Shown: piece after piece, positions 16,686 through 28,744 of the stretch
How positions within the stretch are numbered: position 1 is the stretch's first letter
How the letters are laid out: every line of letters begins with the position of its first letter
Source of the DNA: Eriocheir sinensis
Lineage: Eukaryota; Arthropoda; Malacostraca; Decapoda; Varunidae
Assembly (NCBI RefSeq): GCF_024679095.1
Contig: NC_066571.1
Location: 443,242 to 507,241, forward strand
Direction of reading: 5' to 3'
DNA: 64,000 nucleotides
Notes under the pieces: model-generated
Databases searched by the model: none
Seen by the model: only the letters and a program-made list of their open reading frames with translations
What the model was told of the DNA's origin: nothing
Program-made: the position numbers and the translations under genes

Positions 16686-17151
16686 TCACTACTCATGTCT
16701 GGTGTAGCTGCAGATCGCCTGGCGTCTCGCAAGCCACTGAGCGATTTTAACCGACATGTAGCTTCATGTAGCTGGGATTCATGTAGATGGGAGGGTAGCG
16801 GGTAATCTTGGTGGGAACCCGCTACCCGCGTCCGGTTTGGCCACTCGTATAACATGTGTTTGTTCTTGCCCCTGACCCGCTAGGCATCCCGCTACCCTCT
16901 ACCCTCCCAGCAAATCGCTTGCAGTGTGGCCTTGACTTGGTCGCCTTCGTCACGCTCCCGGAATCCAAGCTGGACCTGAGTGTTGCCGGGTCTCTGCCAG
17001 CAGGGTCGGTGCTTGCTTTGGTCGTGCCTGTTCGGAGGTGTTTGTCCTCACTGTTGGTGACTGAGACAGAGGGTCGGCATTCCCAGATGCTTGCGCCTCT
17101 CACTCACTCGACAGTTTCCGAAGACCCACGAGAAGATCAGTCGAGTTCTGA

Positions 17152-17715
17152 TGTAGCAGCCACCGCTGAAAGCCCTGTGCTCTGCTTCCCCGGTGACCCA
17201 AGAAAATGTGGCGCTGCAGCACAGACTCATTAAGTGTATTCCTATGCAATCCAATTGTTGGCGGTAGCGAGTGTTCTAATGCTAATTGGTTCACGGATAG
17301 AGAAAGTCAATATCCGTCAGAGTTACTCTATTGACAAAAATCACACGGGTCACTGACATGTACAAGACACATAAAAGAGGTGGTTATGTGTATGTACGTG
17401 TGTGTGAATGTTGTACTGTGTAGGTAACATTTATGTGTTGGTGTATATGTGGAACAATATTTAGAAGAGAACTGAAGCAAGACGAGGACAGACAGTGGAA
17501 GATAAACGAGTAAAAAGAAAAGTTAACATTGATGATGCAACACAACAGGGAGACGAGACAGCGACAATGAAAATACATAGACGGCACAGGAGATACAAGA
17601 AGAGGGGAGACGAAAACATTGCGCACGAATACACTTAACTTGTCTGCGCTACAGCGCCACATTTTCTTGGGTCACCGGGGAAGCAGAGCACACGGCTTTC
17701 AGTGGTGGCTGCTAC
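17152..17715. repeat. Inverted repeat, ~90-bp arms
   Basis: The left arm 17,152-17,242 and right arm 17,627-17,715 are inverted copies, both containing CTCTGCTTCCCCGGTGACCC and AAGAAAATGTGGCGCTG. The 384-bp loop has no recognised gene. 16,932-17,151 is also unassigned. Confidence 0.7.
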
Positions 17716-17874
17716 ACTGACGAGTGTTGGTTTACGAATGAGGGGCGAACTACCACGATGTGTGCCAAAGAGGAGATAATGTAGAATGCTTGAATTGAAA
17801 GAATACAACCGTTTGTGTGACGAGAGTCTGGCAAAGTTTTGAACGTAGTGAGTTATGTATGGAAGCAGTAATGG

Positions 17875-18305
17875 TGTGCTGGTGCCAACATTCCAAGTCT
17901 CAGTATAAGTTATGGGTGCCAAAATAACATCACAGAGGAATGTCACTTCAACTGGTGCCAACATTCTCAGGGTCAGTATAAGTTATTGGTGCCAAAATAA
18001 AGTCTATCACAGAGGCATGTCACCTCAACTGGTGCCAACATTCCCAGACTCAGTATAAGTTTTTGGTGCCAAAATAAAGTATATCACAGAGGCATGTCAC
18101 CTCAACTGGTGCCAACATTCCCAAGCTCAATATAAGTTATTGGTGCCAAAATAAAGTCTATCACAGAGGGATGTCACCTCAACTGGTGCCAACATTTCCA
18201 GGCTCAATATAAGTTATTGGTGCCAAAATAAAGTATCACAGAGGCATGTCACCTCAACTGATGCCAACATTTCAAGGCTCATGCAGTCTGAGTTATTGGT
18301 GCCAA
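17875..18305 (+). repeat. ~76-bp minisatellite, 6 units
   Basis: The motif AACTGGTGCCAACATTC recurs at 17,950, 18,027, 18,103, 18,181 and 18,256 (unit 75-77 bp), each followed by AGTTATTGGTGCCAAAATAA and CAGAGGCATGTCACC. Confidence 0.9.
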
Positions 18306-19624
18306 AATAAAGTACATATATAAGCATTAATTACTAAAAGTCTCCATAATCAATAATATATTCTTATGGCCATTGCTGTAAATGTGATTCAAGCAGTCAT
18401 CAGGGTTTGATTCCTTTTGGCTGTGGCTTCATGGCAGGTCGTGGCTCCCTGATGAGGCCGTCCCCTCTCGAGAACCACACATCTAATAAACAAGCATGTC
18501 AAGTGTCAACATACAGCAGCTACAATTGTCTTACATCAAAATAATCTCACCCTTATAGATACTTAGGGAAACACATGGATGACAGTCTTTGGCAGCTGAA
18601 ATAATCTGGATTCTCTGCCCTTCAAGTGTCTCTAAGCTGTGATACGGCAGCACAAAAGTCTGACTCTGGGAAGGTAGTTCCCAAAGTGGCATCTAACTTG
18701 GCACTCAGGGTGTAAATAGGGGGCCAGTATCTGTGGCTGTCCCTGCATAGAAAGAAGTACCTCAGGCCTGGTCAAGTTACGTACTGGTGGAGTCCATAAG
18801 GTTTGTAAGGGGTCAGCTACCTTCAACTTGGTTCTCCCTTTGCTAAGAGTCATAGAATATCACAGTGGTCACCTCATTACATAGCATAGGAGACAACCAG
18901 TGTTCCTTACAATATTCTCAAGCTACGTAAATTTTTGAGTTTGTAACGAAACGCTTTTGCTTCATAATTAATCATAGTGCAGGGCTGCTTCGATATTAGT
19001 GTTTCCAGTGTTACGTACGAGTCATCTGCCATGGTGTGTTGTGTGCAAGTCCTCTCTTTTGTGTTACGCAATGTGTTATTTTGTATTGATAACGTTTAGT
19101 GTGTTGTCAGACCTTGATAGAGGTAGACTACACGGTTTCCCTTTGTTAGTCTTTGAGTCCACTAATATATGATTACCTGTGTCATTTTTCCCATAGAAGT
19201 AGCTTGTACATAGTCATGGTTACTGTTCCGTCCATAGTAGCTGTTCCGTCCATGGTGGTAGTAGTAGTAGCATATATTTATTGCCGCATTGTCCATAGAG
19301 TTACTCAACCTCCTCCATTTCATCCACAAATGTTCTACTCAGCAGCCTTTGACAGTCTGTCCATAGTAATAAGAATCTCAGGCCTTTAGACTAAGCTGTT
19401 AACATTGAATTATAGTCTACAGATTTGTACTTGAATAGATTTATCAGTAATGGAAAGTACAAGATATTTAATCATGAAAATTGGCCTATGTTTTACCTTA
19501 CAATAGCTTAAGTTTTAGGAGATAAGTTGAAGAGATATGGTAGATAATATAAGAGATTATAGGCTCATTCAGTAGAAGGGAAGGGGGGAGGGAAATAATA
19601 ATAAAAAAAAAAAAATTAAAGTAC
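18306..19624. other. No gene recognised
   Basis: Unique-looking AT-rich DNA with a short GTA run near 19,255. I see no credible exon or element terminus. Confidence 0.4.
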
Positions 19625-20415
19625 GAGTAAGAGGAGTTTGATGACCTTGGTGGTAGTTTCACCTTTCTTCTGTACCATGAACCTAAGAAACACACATTTG
19701 GCAAGGTTTTCGGAGGAGTTCTGAGCATTTCTAGGGGTAGTTTGAGGACCCTGGTGATATTTTGACCTTTCTTCTGTACCATGAACCTAAGAAACGCACA
19801 TTTGGCAAGGTTTCGGAGGAGTTCTGAGCATTTCTAGGGGTAGTTTGAGGACCCTGGTGATAGTTTGACCTTTCTTCTGTACCATGAACCTAAGAAACAC
19901 ACATTTGGCAAGGCTTTCGGAGGAGTTCTGAGCATTTCTAGGGGTAGTTTGATGACCTTGGTTGTAGTTTGACCCTTCCTCTGTACCATGAACCTAAGAA
20001 ACACACATTTGACAAGGCTTTCATGGGAGGTTTCAACATTTCCAGTGGTAGTTTTATGATTGGTGTTAGTTTGACCCTTTTTCTGTACCATGAACCTAAA
20101 AATACATTTGACAAGGCTTTCGTGGGAGTTTTGGGGAGCATTTCCAGGGGTGGTTTGATGACCCTGGTGGTAGTTTGCCCCTTCCTTTGTACCATGAACC
20201 TAGAAACACACATTTGATAAGGCTTTCATAGGAGTTTTGGATAGCATTTCCAGGGGTGGTTTGATGACCCTGGTGGTAGTTTGCCCCTTCCTTTGTACCA
20301 TGAACCTAGAAACACACATTTGATAAGGCTTTCATAGGAGTTTTGGGGAGCTTTTCCAGGGGTAGTTTTATGAATGGTGGTAGTTTGACCCCTTCTTCCG
20401 TAACATGAACCTAGA
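19625..20415 (+). repeat. 104-bp satellite, 8 units
   Basis: TGTACCATGAACCTAAGAAA recurs at 19,671, 19,775, 19,878, 19,982, 20,084, 20,188 and 20,294 (spacing 102-106), with GGGGTAGTTTGATGACC in each unit. The same unit occurs once at about 28,385-28,500 and as an array at 31,945-32,560. Confidence 0.9.
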
Positions 20416-20616
20416 AGAGGCAAATAAGGGAAAGAACACATTATTAATAGGAAAAAGAGAAGAGGTTAGTCATAATGGTTTAATGTTAAAAATGTAATGA
20501 AATGCTGGATGATTAATACTGAAATTCTGAATATTAAATACTTGCAAACTCATCTTTATGTAGCAAGATTAGTTAAAGAAATAAAGCAGGTGGATAATAG
20601 TGGTTCTTTCTTTTTC

Positions 20617-20670
20617 TTTCCTTCCTTCCTTCCTTCCTTCCCTTCCTTCCATCCTTCCTTCCTTCCTTCT
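20617..20670. repeat. (TTCC)n microsatellite
   Basis: CCTT tetranucleotide run with minor interruptions. Confidence 0.9.
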
Positions 20671-20756
20671 TTTTTTATATACATATTTACAAGTATGAGC
20701 CATGGACACACTTGGTGCCCTCTCATATCATACTATACTTCTTCTACTTAAGAATA

Positions 20757-20797
20757 TAATAGTAGTAGTAGTGGTAGTAGTAGTAGTAGTAGTAGTG

Positions 20798-20846
<49 letters not shown>

Positions 20847-20871
20847 CAGTAATAGTAATAGTAGCAGTAGC

Positions 20872-20918
<47 letters not shown>

Positions 20919-20945
20919 CAGTAATAGTAATAGTAATAGTAGTAG
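20757..20945. repeat. (GTA)n microsatellite
   Basis: Imperfect GTA repeat of about 190 bp with GTG, GCA and GTAATA variants. Confidence 0.95.
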
Positions 20946-21079
20946 GTGTATATATGGGAGGTGAGAGAGAAGAAAAACCCTCAAGACCTTCCCATCTCAC
21001 TAACAACTTCCTATTGTAGGAATTCCCCAGGAGTTCCCCCCTTCTGGCTGGGAAGGTCATAGTGTGTGAGAACCTCGAA

Positions 21080-23096
21080 CTCTTTCAATTTCTGCAACAT
21101 TCGCGGTCTTCGCTCTAAATTTTCATTCTGTGGCTCTAAACCTCACCTTCTTTCCTTACCGAAACACACAGGTTTGGGGACTGATGACAATCTCTACTCT
21201 TCTCTCCTCCTACTATCTCTATGATGTTGCGCCTACGTGCGCAACGACATCACACTACTCTCCGACGACCTGGCTTTCATCCTCTTTCACTGACCATCCT
21301 GGTGAAAGCCTACACAACTGCTATCCTCAACGACCCAGTTGGTCCAGCACCTACACATATTCCTGACCGTCTTGGAGATCATTGTTCTACATTCTCTCTC
21401 TTTACCTCAAACCCTTCTGCTTATTCTGTCAAACTGTTCTCTCCCGTTCCTCCGATCGAATGATTATTGCTTCCAGATAGAGAGACCCTCTGTGTGTCTG
21501 GAATGGAGCATACATTCTCGTCTTTCTTCTCTCCTCACGCAACTAATGCTAATTATGAACTTTACATTTCTGCCCGAAATCGTCCAAATCTTCATTAATA
21601 GAAAATGTCAAAACCTGCTTTCTAACTCTTCTCTTCCGACTTGGCATCCTAGCAAAACATCTCCTCCAACTTCACTTCTTCATCTTTCATCTATCTCTAA
21701 GGCTGAACTCTTCTCTCAAACTTTTCTAAAACTCCACTCTGGACGATTCTGGGTGCTCATGGGCATATTCCTCCCCTCATCCCCCTCTGACTCCTTTATG
21801 CCTGTTATAAAGATTCTTCAAAATTATGTTTTCTATGCCCTCTCTGGCCTCAATCCTCAGAAGGCTTATGGACCTGATGGAGTGCCTCCTATTGTCCTTA
21901 AAACTGTGCCTCCGTGCTGTCACCCTGCCTGGTCAAACTCTTTCGCCTCTGCCTGTCAACATCTACCTTTCCTTCTTGCTGGAAGTATGCCTTCCACCAG
22001 TACCTGTACTAAAAGGTGACCTGCCCAATCCCTCAAACTACGTGTCCCATGCTTTACTTTTCTTGTCTATCTAAGCTTTTGAATCAATACCTTCTATCTG
22101 ATCGCCAGTATGGGTTCCGCAAGGGCGTTCTACTGGTGATCTCTCTAACTTCTAACTGACTCTTTGTCATCCTCTCTTAGCCGTTTCGTGAAAAACTTTT
22201 GCTATTTGCGGACACATCAAAAGCTTTTGATAGGGTCTGGCACAAATCTTCTTTCTAAACTACCCTCCTACGGTTTCTATCCTTCTCTCCAGTTTCCTTT
22301 CTGACCGTTCTATTTCTGCCGTGGTAGACGGTCCTAAATCTATTAACAGTGGTGTCCCACAGGGAATCTGTCCTATCTCCCACTTTTCTGTTGTTCATTG
22401 ATGATCTTCTTTCCAAAACGAACTGTCCTATCCATTCCTACGCCGATGATTCCACTCTGCATTATTCAACTTTTAATAGAGAGACCCACCTCAGGGAACT
22501 TTACGACTCAAGGGCTTGCTGCACACCACAGCCTCCAGATCTTACTATTATTTCCGATTGGGGCAGAAGAGAACCTGTCCTTTCAACAACTCAAAAAACA
22601 AAGTTTCTCCACCTATCCACTCGACACTTTCTTAACAACTATCCTATCCCTTTTGACACATTTTGCAGCTCACTTCTTCAACATAAACATCCCAGTCTCT
22701 ATCTCAAACTCAAAATCTCAACTGGAAACTTCATATCTCATCTCTTACTAAATCAGCTTCCCTCGAGGCTGGGCGTTCGGCCTTGTCCGCCCCTCGTGTG
22801 GAGTATGCATCATGTGTGGGGGGGGGGCTCCACTCCAGCTCTTCTGGGTGAGAGGAGGGCAGGCCTCTCTTCGCCACTCTCTCTCTCTCCTCATAGTCTT
22901 CTACCTCTACCTTCGCTTAATTTGCCGCAATGCCTCTCTTTCTATCTTCTATCGATATTTCCCTCATCCCTATACTGTGTTAACCAGCATCTTCACTCTT
23001 TCATCCCTCACGCTGGTAAACTCTGGAACAATCTTCCTTCATCTGTATTTCCTCCTGCCTACGACTTGAACTCTTTCAAGATGTCTCCTCTGCTGT
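21080..23096 (+). pseudogene. J-family LINE copy 3, heavily decayed
   Basis: From TGCAACATTCGCGGTCTTCG (endonuclease start) to CTACGACTTGAACTCTTTCAAG (end of ORF2) the sequence follows the J ORF2 on the + strand, but with many small deletions and frameshifts. Recognisable pieces include [20 protein letters not shown] (21,830-21,900), a YADDST-containing segment (22,430-22,460) and [20 protein letters not shown] (22,990-23,050). A poly-A stretch and (TAG)n follow. It is unable to encode a protein. It was probably compressed by repeated short deletions. Confidence 0.8.
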
Positions 23097-23106
23097 AAAA
23101 AAAAAA

Positions 23107-23189
<83 letters not shown>

Positions 23190-23203
23190 ATAGTAGTAGT
23201 AGC

Positions 23204-23249
<46 letters not shown>

Positions 23250-23337
23250 ATAGTAGTAGTAGTAGTGGTAGTAGTAGTAGTAGCAGTAATAGTAATAGTA
23301 GCAGTAGCAGTAGCAGTAGTAGTAGCAGTAGTAGTAG
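23107..23337. repeat. (GTA)n microsatellite after J copy 3
   Basis: Imperfect TAG/GTA run of about 230 bp directly after the A-run that ends the J pseudogene, so it may have grown from the retrotransposon tail. Confidence 0.9.
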
Positions 23338-23405
23338 TTGCGTAATGAGATTGTGTGTGAAAGAGCAGGTGATGACAAGGTGGGTAATAGATAGGTCTAG
23401 CTCCA

Positions 23406-23407
<2 letters not shown>

Positions 23408-23454
<47 letters not shown>

Positions 23455-23536
23455 CTCCTCCTGTCTAATGCATCCCCTCCCTCGTCTCCTCCTCCTCTTC
23501 CTCCTCCTCACCCCTGCCAGACTTAGAACCCGGCAC

Positions 23537-23573
<37 letters not shown>
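23408..23573. repeat. (GT)n and (AC)n runs
   Basis: (GT)n at 23,408-23,452 and (AC)n at 23,540-23,573 flank a C/T-rich stretch just upstream of the putative first exon at 23,598. Confidence 0.9.
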
Positions 23574-23576
<3 letters not shown>

Positions 23577-23597
23577 CACCGCCTCAGTCACTCCACG

Positions 23598-23654
23598 ATG
23601 GACTTCCTCAGCGAGAAGAAGCAGTTTACGCCCCCCGAGGGGTTGGGCACTAAG
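23598..23654 (+). CDS. Ldh_2-family oxidoreductase, putative exon 1
   Basis: Nineteen codons, MDFLSEKKQFTPPEGLGTK, in a GC-rich setting with a good start context (CACGATGG), then a GT donor (AAG|GTTTGT). The phase (0) and sense fit exon 2 at 33,311, which starts FAVAEVQRFIV; enzymes of this family start with a similar short leader before that helix. The link is inferred and the 9.7-kb intron between them is full of retroelements. An alternative is that this is the start of another gene. The gene as a whole encodes a malate/L-lactate dehydrogenase-like NAD(P)-dependent oxidoreductase with its own fold, unrelated to classical LDH/MDH. Confidence 0.5.
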
Positions 23655-23863
23655 GTTTGTGGATAGATTGACCTGAAATATTCCAGGCCATAGAATGTGC
23701 ATCGCCTGCCATAGAAGCCAAAAGTTGTTTAGAAGAGCCGTCATATAGATATAGATAGATAGATAGGTTGATAAATAGACATAAGAACATAAGAACGTAG
23801 GAGTCTGCAAGAGGCCGGTAGGCCTGTATAAGGCAGCTCCTTTGAACCTAAGCTCCCGTGAAT

Positions 23864-26560
23864 CTAGCCCCACCTAATATCGCTGTCCATGAATTTGTCT
23901 AATCTATTTTTGAATGTGACAATTGTATTGGCACTCATCACATGACTGCTCAGCCTATTCCACTCATCCACCACTCTGTTAGTAAGCCAATTTTTCCCTA
24001 CGTCCCTGTTGAATCTGAATTTATCCAGTTTAAACCCATTACTATGCAGCCTAGCCGGTTCTCTTACCAACAAAACCTTATGAATGTCTCCCTTATTAAA
24101 GCCCTTCATCCATTTATAAACCTCGATCATATCTCCACGCACCATTCGCCTTTCTAGAGAATGCAAGTTTAACTGTTTGAGTCTTTCCTCGTATGGCAAG
24201 TTTCTTAACCTCTGAATCATCTTAGTCATCCTCCTCTGCACCGATTCTAACATTTTGATATCCATTCTATAGTAAGGTGACCAGAACTGAACCGCATAAT
24301 CAAGATGAGGTCTAACTAATGCTAAATATAGTTTGAGGAAGACTTCGGCGCTTCTGTTGCTCACGCTCCTTGAAATAAATCCCAGTACCCTGTTTGCTCG
24401 ATTTTTAGCTTGAATGCATTGTGCCCTTGGACGGAAATCAGAGCTCACTAAGACCCCTAAATCCCTCTCGCACCCAGACCTGCTTATGAGAGTGTCATTT
24501 AAGCAATAGTTATGTGAGGGGTTGTTCCTACCTACACTCAGAATACTGCACTTCCCTACATTGAACTCCATCTGCCATTTATCCGCCCAGTCATACAATC
24601 TGTTTAGTTCATCCTGATACAACTCAATTACTCTACCGATCTTGGTATCATCTGCAAACTTACTGACATCACTACTAATTCCTGTATCTAAGTCATTGAT
24701 ATAAATAATAAATAAAAGTGGACCTAATACCGAACCTTGTGGGACCCCACTCGTAACACATCCCCAGTCAGATCTTTTACCATTGATTTACACTCTTTGC
24801 TTCCTATTGCTAAGCCACGCCTTGACCCAGTTCAAAACTTTACCCTCTACTCCGTGAGCCTGTAATTTAAGCAACAGTCGTTAGTGAGGAACTTTGTCAA
24901 ACGCTTTACTAAAATCAAGATAGATTACATCATAATTTTCATCTCTGTCTACCGCCTCAAATACTTTATTGAAGAAGGACAAGAGTTTGGTGAGGCATGA
25001 CCTACCTTTCGTGAACCCATGCTGCAAATCGTGAATTAAGCTATGTTTCTATAAATGCTCCCGAATGTTCCTGGCTATTATGGACTCCAGCATCTTGCCT
25101 ATGAGTGATGTTAAGCTAATTGGGCGATAATTTGAAGCAGCTGACCTGTCCCCCTTTTTGAAAATCGGCGTCACATTAGCTACTTTCCATAGGCTGGGCA
25201 TATAACCAGTATTTACCGACATCTTAAGGATGTTGGTTAGTGGGTCACTGAGTACATCCCTGTATTCCTTTAATATTCTCGGAAATATCTCTTCAGGACC
25301 TGGCGACTTATTCTTCTTAAGCTTATTTATGTCATCCTGGATTACTTGCCTGGTAATGATTATACCCCTTAGTTTATCGCCATCCCCACCCTCGTACACC
25401 TGAACCCTTTCCGGAATAGTCGTTCGATCCTCTTGTGTGAATACTGAAAGGAAGTAGTCGTTCAACAATGTGCTCATATTTTCGTGATTTTCCACTAGCT
25501 CGCCTGTGTTTGTTTTCAGTAGTCCAATTTTCTCCCTTGTTTTTGTTCTATACATCCGAAAGAAGCCCTTAGGATTACTTTTCGCCTCATTTGCTACTTT
25601 AATCTCATAGTTCCTTTTTGCTACCCTGGTGTTTTTCTTCACTAATCTAGATAGTCAGACATACCGGCCCCTGAGATGTGTTTCACCATTCTTTATTTTT
25701 TGATAAAATCCCTTCTTTAAACCTATCTCGTGTTTTAGTCCACGAGTCATCCACTTAGGATCATTGTTTTCTTTTCTAAGCGTTCGCTGGGGTATATGCT
25801 GTCCCTGCCCATCTACTATTACTCTAACTAAATTATTGTAAGACATTTCTATCTGGTTCTCCTGGCTCTCCAACCCACAGTTCTGGCCCTCATGAGTCCC
25901 CAAATTTTCCCAGTTTACCTCTTCAAGATGTCTTCGAAGCCCCTCGTAATTTGCTCTTCTAAAATCTGGTACTAACACTGGGTTTGGTTAGCGGGTTACC
26001 GCCCAGTCTAAGCTAAAACGAAGCGTTCTGTGGTCACTATTTCCTAACTCTCCGCCCACCTCCAACTCACGTAACAAGTTTCCATTATTAGTTAGGACTA
26101 AGTCTAATATGTTACCTCCTCTGGTAGGCTCAGTAACTACCTGCTTAAGGAAATTATCTTGTATAACTTCAAGAAAATACTCGGCTTCCAGGTCACCCAC
26201 TAGGTCTTCCCAGTCTATATTCCTATAATTAAAGTCCCCCATTACGCAGACATTTTTATTCCTACTCGCCCTGCCAATCTTTTTTAGTAATATACTCGTG
26301 TCCTGCCTGTTAAGGTTGGGTGGCTTATACAGAACCCCTAGCGTTATTTTCTCTTTCCCTTTGTAAACATCCACCCAAGCAGATTCTGAATCCATGCTAG
26401 TTTTGACTGAATTGTTAACGGAACATTTAAGTGAGTCTTTAACATATAGCGCAACTCCCCTTCTTCCCCCTTCTGTCTTTGTGAAACATCTGATAATCCG
26501 TTATTTCAAATTCCGACCTAAAATTTCTATTGGCAGTGTCTATCCATGTCTCAGTTTATT
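23864..26560 (-). pseudogene. CR1 ORF2: endonuclease-reverse transcriptase
   Basis: On the - strand the endonuclease reads ETWIDTANRNF, VALYVKDSL, VLYKPPN, CVMGDFNYRNIDW and GNSDHR (26,560-25,988). A linker follows (25,978-25,655), then [61 protein letters not shown] and KFADDTKIG. The C-terminal part (24,622-23,864) has YDWADKWQMEFNVGKC, ERDLGVLVSSDF and LALVRPHLDYAVQFWSPY. Damage is modest: a few in-frame stops (before IREHL-HSLIHD, after KVPH, after RKQRV) and short frameshifts near 25,650 and 25,985. Role: retrotransposition. It lies antisense in intron 1 of the Ldh_2-like gene. Confidence 0.85.
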
Positions 26561-27046
26561 TTTTTTTTACAACAAAGGAGACAGCTCAGGGGCACAAACA
26601 AGGAAACAATAATAAAAAAAAGCCCGCTACTCGCTGCTCCTAAAAAGAATTCAAAGAGGTGGCCGAAAGAGAGGTCAATTTCGGGAGGAGAGGTGTCCTG
26701 ATACCCTTCTCTTGAAAGATTTCAAGTCGTAGGCAGGAGGAAATACAGATGAAGGAAGATTGTTCCAGAGTTTACCAGCGTGAGGGATGAAAGAGTGAAG
26801 ATGCTGGTTAACTCGTGCGAAAGGGATTTGGATAATATAGGGATGAGCATGAGTAGAAAGTCGCGTGCAGCGAGGCCGCGGGGGGGGGGGCATGCAGTTA
26901 GCAAGTTCAGAAGAGCAGTCAGCGTGAAATTAACGATAGAAGATAAAAGAGAGGCAACATGGCGGCGGAAATTAAGAGGTACAAGACTATCAGTAATAGG
27001 AGGAGAGCTGATGAGACGAAGAGCCTTAGACTCCACTGTCCAAGAG
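26560..27046 (-). mobile_element. J-family LINE copy 4, 3' end only
   Basis: This 5'-truncated J insertion lies in the CR1 endonuclease. It carries the C-terminal coding end ([16 protein letters not shown] to SGHLSSRN, with a frame break around 26,885 at a G-run) and the 3' UTR ending CTGTCTCCTTTGTTGTA plus an A-run. CR1 reads ENFDITAL on one side and ETWIDTAN on the other, so the insertion point is clear. J is therefore younger than this CR1 copy. Confidence 0.8.
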
Positions 27047-27320
27047 AGCTGTTATGTCAAAATTTTCTACACAGGCTTCATCCCTTAGTATGTCTATCTT
27101 GTTTCTGAGGCTCCTGCTGTAAGTATAGAAGATCCTTAGCCCGCCCTGTGTTACTCTCCAATAATTAATACTAAGCTGCCTGGTTGTATTATGAGCTAGA
27201 TGTCCTCTCCCATTACTCCTCCCCCCCCCTCCTCTATACTAAAAAATCCCTCAGGGTACTAAGTGCTCGCTCAAGGGAGTCTGAGAGAGCCTCAACACCC
27301 TTGAACGTCAAATGTATCCA
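27047..27320 (-). pseudogene. CR1 ORF2 start region
   Basis: The - strand has LRIFYTYSRSLRNKIDILRD and EACVENFDITAL, the start of the endonuclease domain before the J insertion. A start codon was not fixed. Confidence 0.6.
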
Positions 27321-27457
27321 GTGGTGGGATTAAATTTTTTTAAGAACAGGCTCTCTCTATGAGGGGTTTACCAAAATAGGTTATAAGTAAAAGGTTTTCT
27401 TGGGGGAAAAATTGAGAACCCCTGATTTAAACTAACAGTAACAACCGGTTCTCGGGA

Positions 27458-27962
27458 TTAAAGAAATTCCAAGAACTGGTTCTCGCGAACCGGTGCGAAC
27501 CGGCTGAATCCCATCACTGAGTGTATCCCGTCCCGGGCGTAGAAGGCGTCGTTGCCAAAGAAGAGGTCCCAATTGTTAACGAACAGCCACCCATTGCGCT
27601 CGCAATGCGCTGCTCTTAGTCTGCTGTTCACTGCTATCGCCCTGGACAGCCATCCATTGCCAACGCCCCTCCTCGGCAGGACGCCACACACTACTGGCGA
27701 CCCACCAGCGTACGTCCCGTATGCTACCTAACAATTCCCTAAAACGCCGGAGAAGGTCCTCGCTTGGCACACGGGAAACGTCGTTTCCGCCACAGCTGAG
27801 GAAGACAATGGGGTTCGATCCCTCGCTTGCCATACACGCCTCAATCCTGTCTGATATATGGCCCACCCTTGCCCCTGGGAAACACACCCTCGCCCTGTTT
27901 TTATCCTTAGAGCAAAAATACCTGTCAACATAACGCACCTGACTATCACCAACAACAAGCAC
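27458..27962 (-). pseudogene. CR1 ORF1, SGNH/GDSL esterase-like domain
   Basis: The first frame (27,962-27,576) has VVGDSQVRYVDRYFC (GDS nucleophile block I), ARVGHISDRIEACM, and FLSCGGNDVSR (block III GGND). The second frame (27,691-27,458) continues with GWLFVNNWDLFF, GNDAFYARDGIH, the Asp-x-x-His block that completes an SGNH triad. One frameshift near 27,690 separates them. An esterase domain in ORF1 is an established trait of CR1 elements, and this supports the CR1 assignment of the whole element. The protein's role is not settled. Confidence 0.75.
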
Positions 27963-28059
27963 TCGGCGGCCAGGAGAGGGACCAGAAGGAGGGGTGGGTC
28001 AAGGGGGGAAGGGAGAGCGGGTAAGGTGGGGAGGGACCTGCCGTGAAGAACGAGGAGAA

Positions 28060-28255
28060 ATTGTGGAAGGTGTGATGGGTGGCGAGGAGGAGGAGCAGGA
28101 GAAGGAAGAGGAGGAGGATGGGGAGGGGGAGGAGGAGGAGAAGGAGGGGAAGGAGAAGGAAGAGGAAGGGGATGAGGAGAAAGGGAGGGGGAGGGGGAGG
28201 CGGAGGACGAGGAGAAGGAGGAGGAAGAGGGGGAAAGGGAAGGTGAGGGACAGGT
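28060..28255. repeat. (GGA)n-like purine tract
   Basis: Almost pure GGA/GAAG tract on the + strand. The Pro/Ser-rich frames on the opposite strand are products of this composition. Confidence 0.8.
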
Positions 28256-28384
28256 GACCGAGGGCTGAGAAGGGGTAAGAGGGGAAAGAGGGTGAAAGGG
28301 AGGGGATGTGTGATAGATAGACAAATATAGATATGTGTGTATGTATATCGTTTGATGTTTCTGAGGGTCACATATTCTTAACTC

Positions 28385-28500
28385 CAACATTTAACAAGGA
28401 TTTCATAGGAGTTTTAAGCATTTCCATGGGTACTTTTATGGCCCTGGTGGTAGTTTGACCCTTCCTCTGTACCATGAACCTCAAGAAACACTAATTAGAA
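28385..28500 (+). repeat. 104-bp satellite, single unit
   Basis: One unit (GACCCTTCCTCTGTACCATG) followed by AGAAACACTAATTAGAACCC. The latter flank is shared with the end of the array at 32,540-32,585, so array and flank moved or arose together. Confidence 0.7.
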
Positions 28501-28744
28501 CCCGATTAATCTCCTTTTTGACCTTTGGAATAAATTGATTTGAGAGACAGACGGCAGTTTCTGAGAATACCAACCCTTCCGTGCCCCTTAATTAGAGCGA
28601 CAGTGGCCATGGGCATTAGGAAGGACAATTAGGTTTGTTATCATCACATTAGTTCTTACTTGTCTCCCTCACCCCAATGCACGTCTCACCGGCATGTAAT
28701 GAAAGTAATGCTCATGCCAACGAATGATTTTATTTTATTTATTT

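Larger units (their letters stand above)
15973..16931 (+). mobile_element. Harbinger copy 2, internally deleted
   Basis: Terminal inverted repeats of about 65 bp: GGCCACACTGCACGCGGTTT at 15,973 and its inverse ending GCAGTGTGGCC at 16,931. It is separated from copy 1 by only 17 bp. It contains a transposase N-terminal fragment, a 111-bp tandem duplication (16,473-16,685) and a 3' region. A 3-bp target duplication was not confirmed. Confidence 0.75.
23779..28000 (-). mobile_element. CR1-group LINE, nearly full length
   Basis: The - strand order is ORF1 with an esterase-like domain (27,962-27,458) and ORF2 with endonuclease and RT (about 27,150-23,864). It ends in a short tandem of TTCTTATG (23,779-23,800), the type of octamer tail known for CR1/L2 elements. 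It is interrupted by a J fragment (26,560-27,046). The exact 5' end is uncertain; a C-rich stretch continues to about 28,250. Confidence 0.8.

Noticed and set aside
20702..23571. Frames of poly-Val, poly-Thr, poly-Leu or poly-Tyr
   Set aside because: Products of (GTA)n repeats in the different frames.
27728..28390. Pro/Ser-rich 220-codon frame on the - strand
   Set aside because: It reads the purine tract and runs out of frame through the CR1 ORF1 esterase region; the composition explains it.
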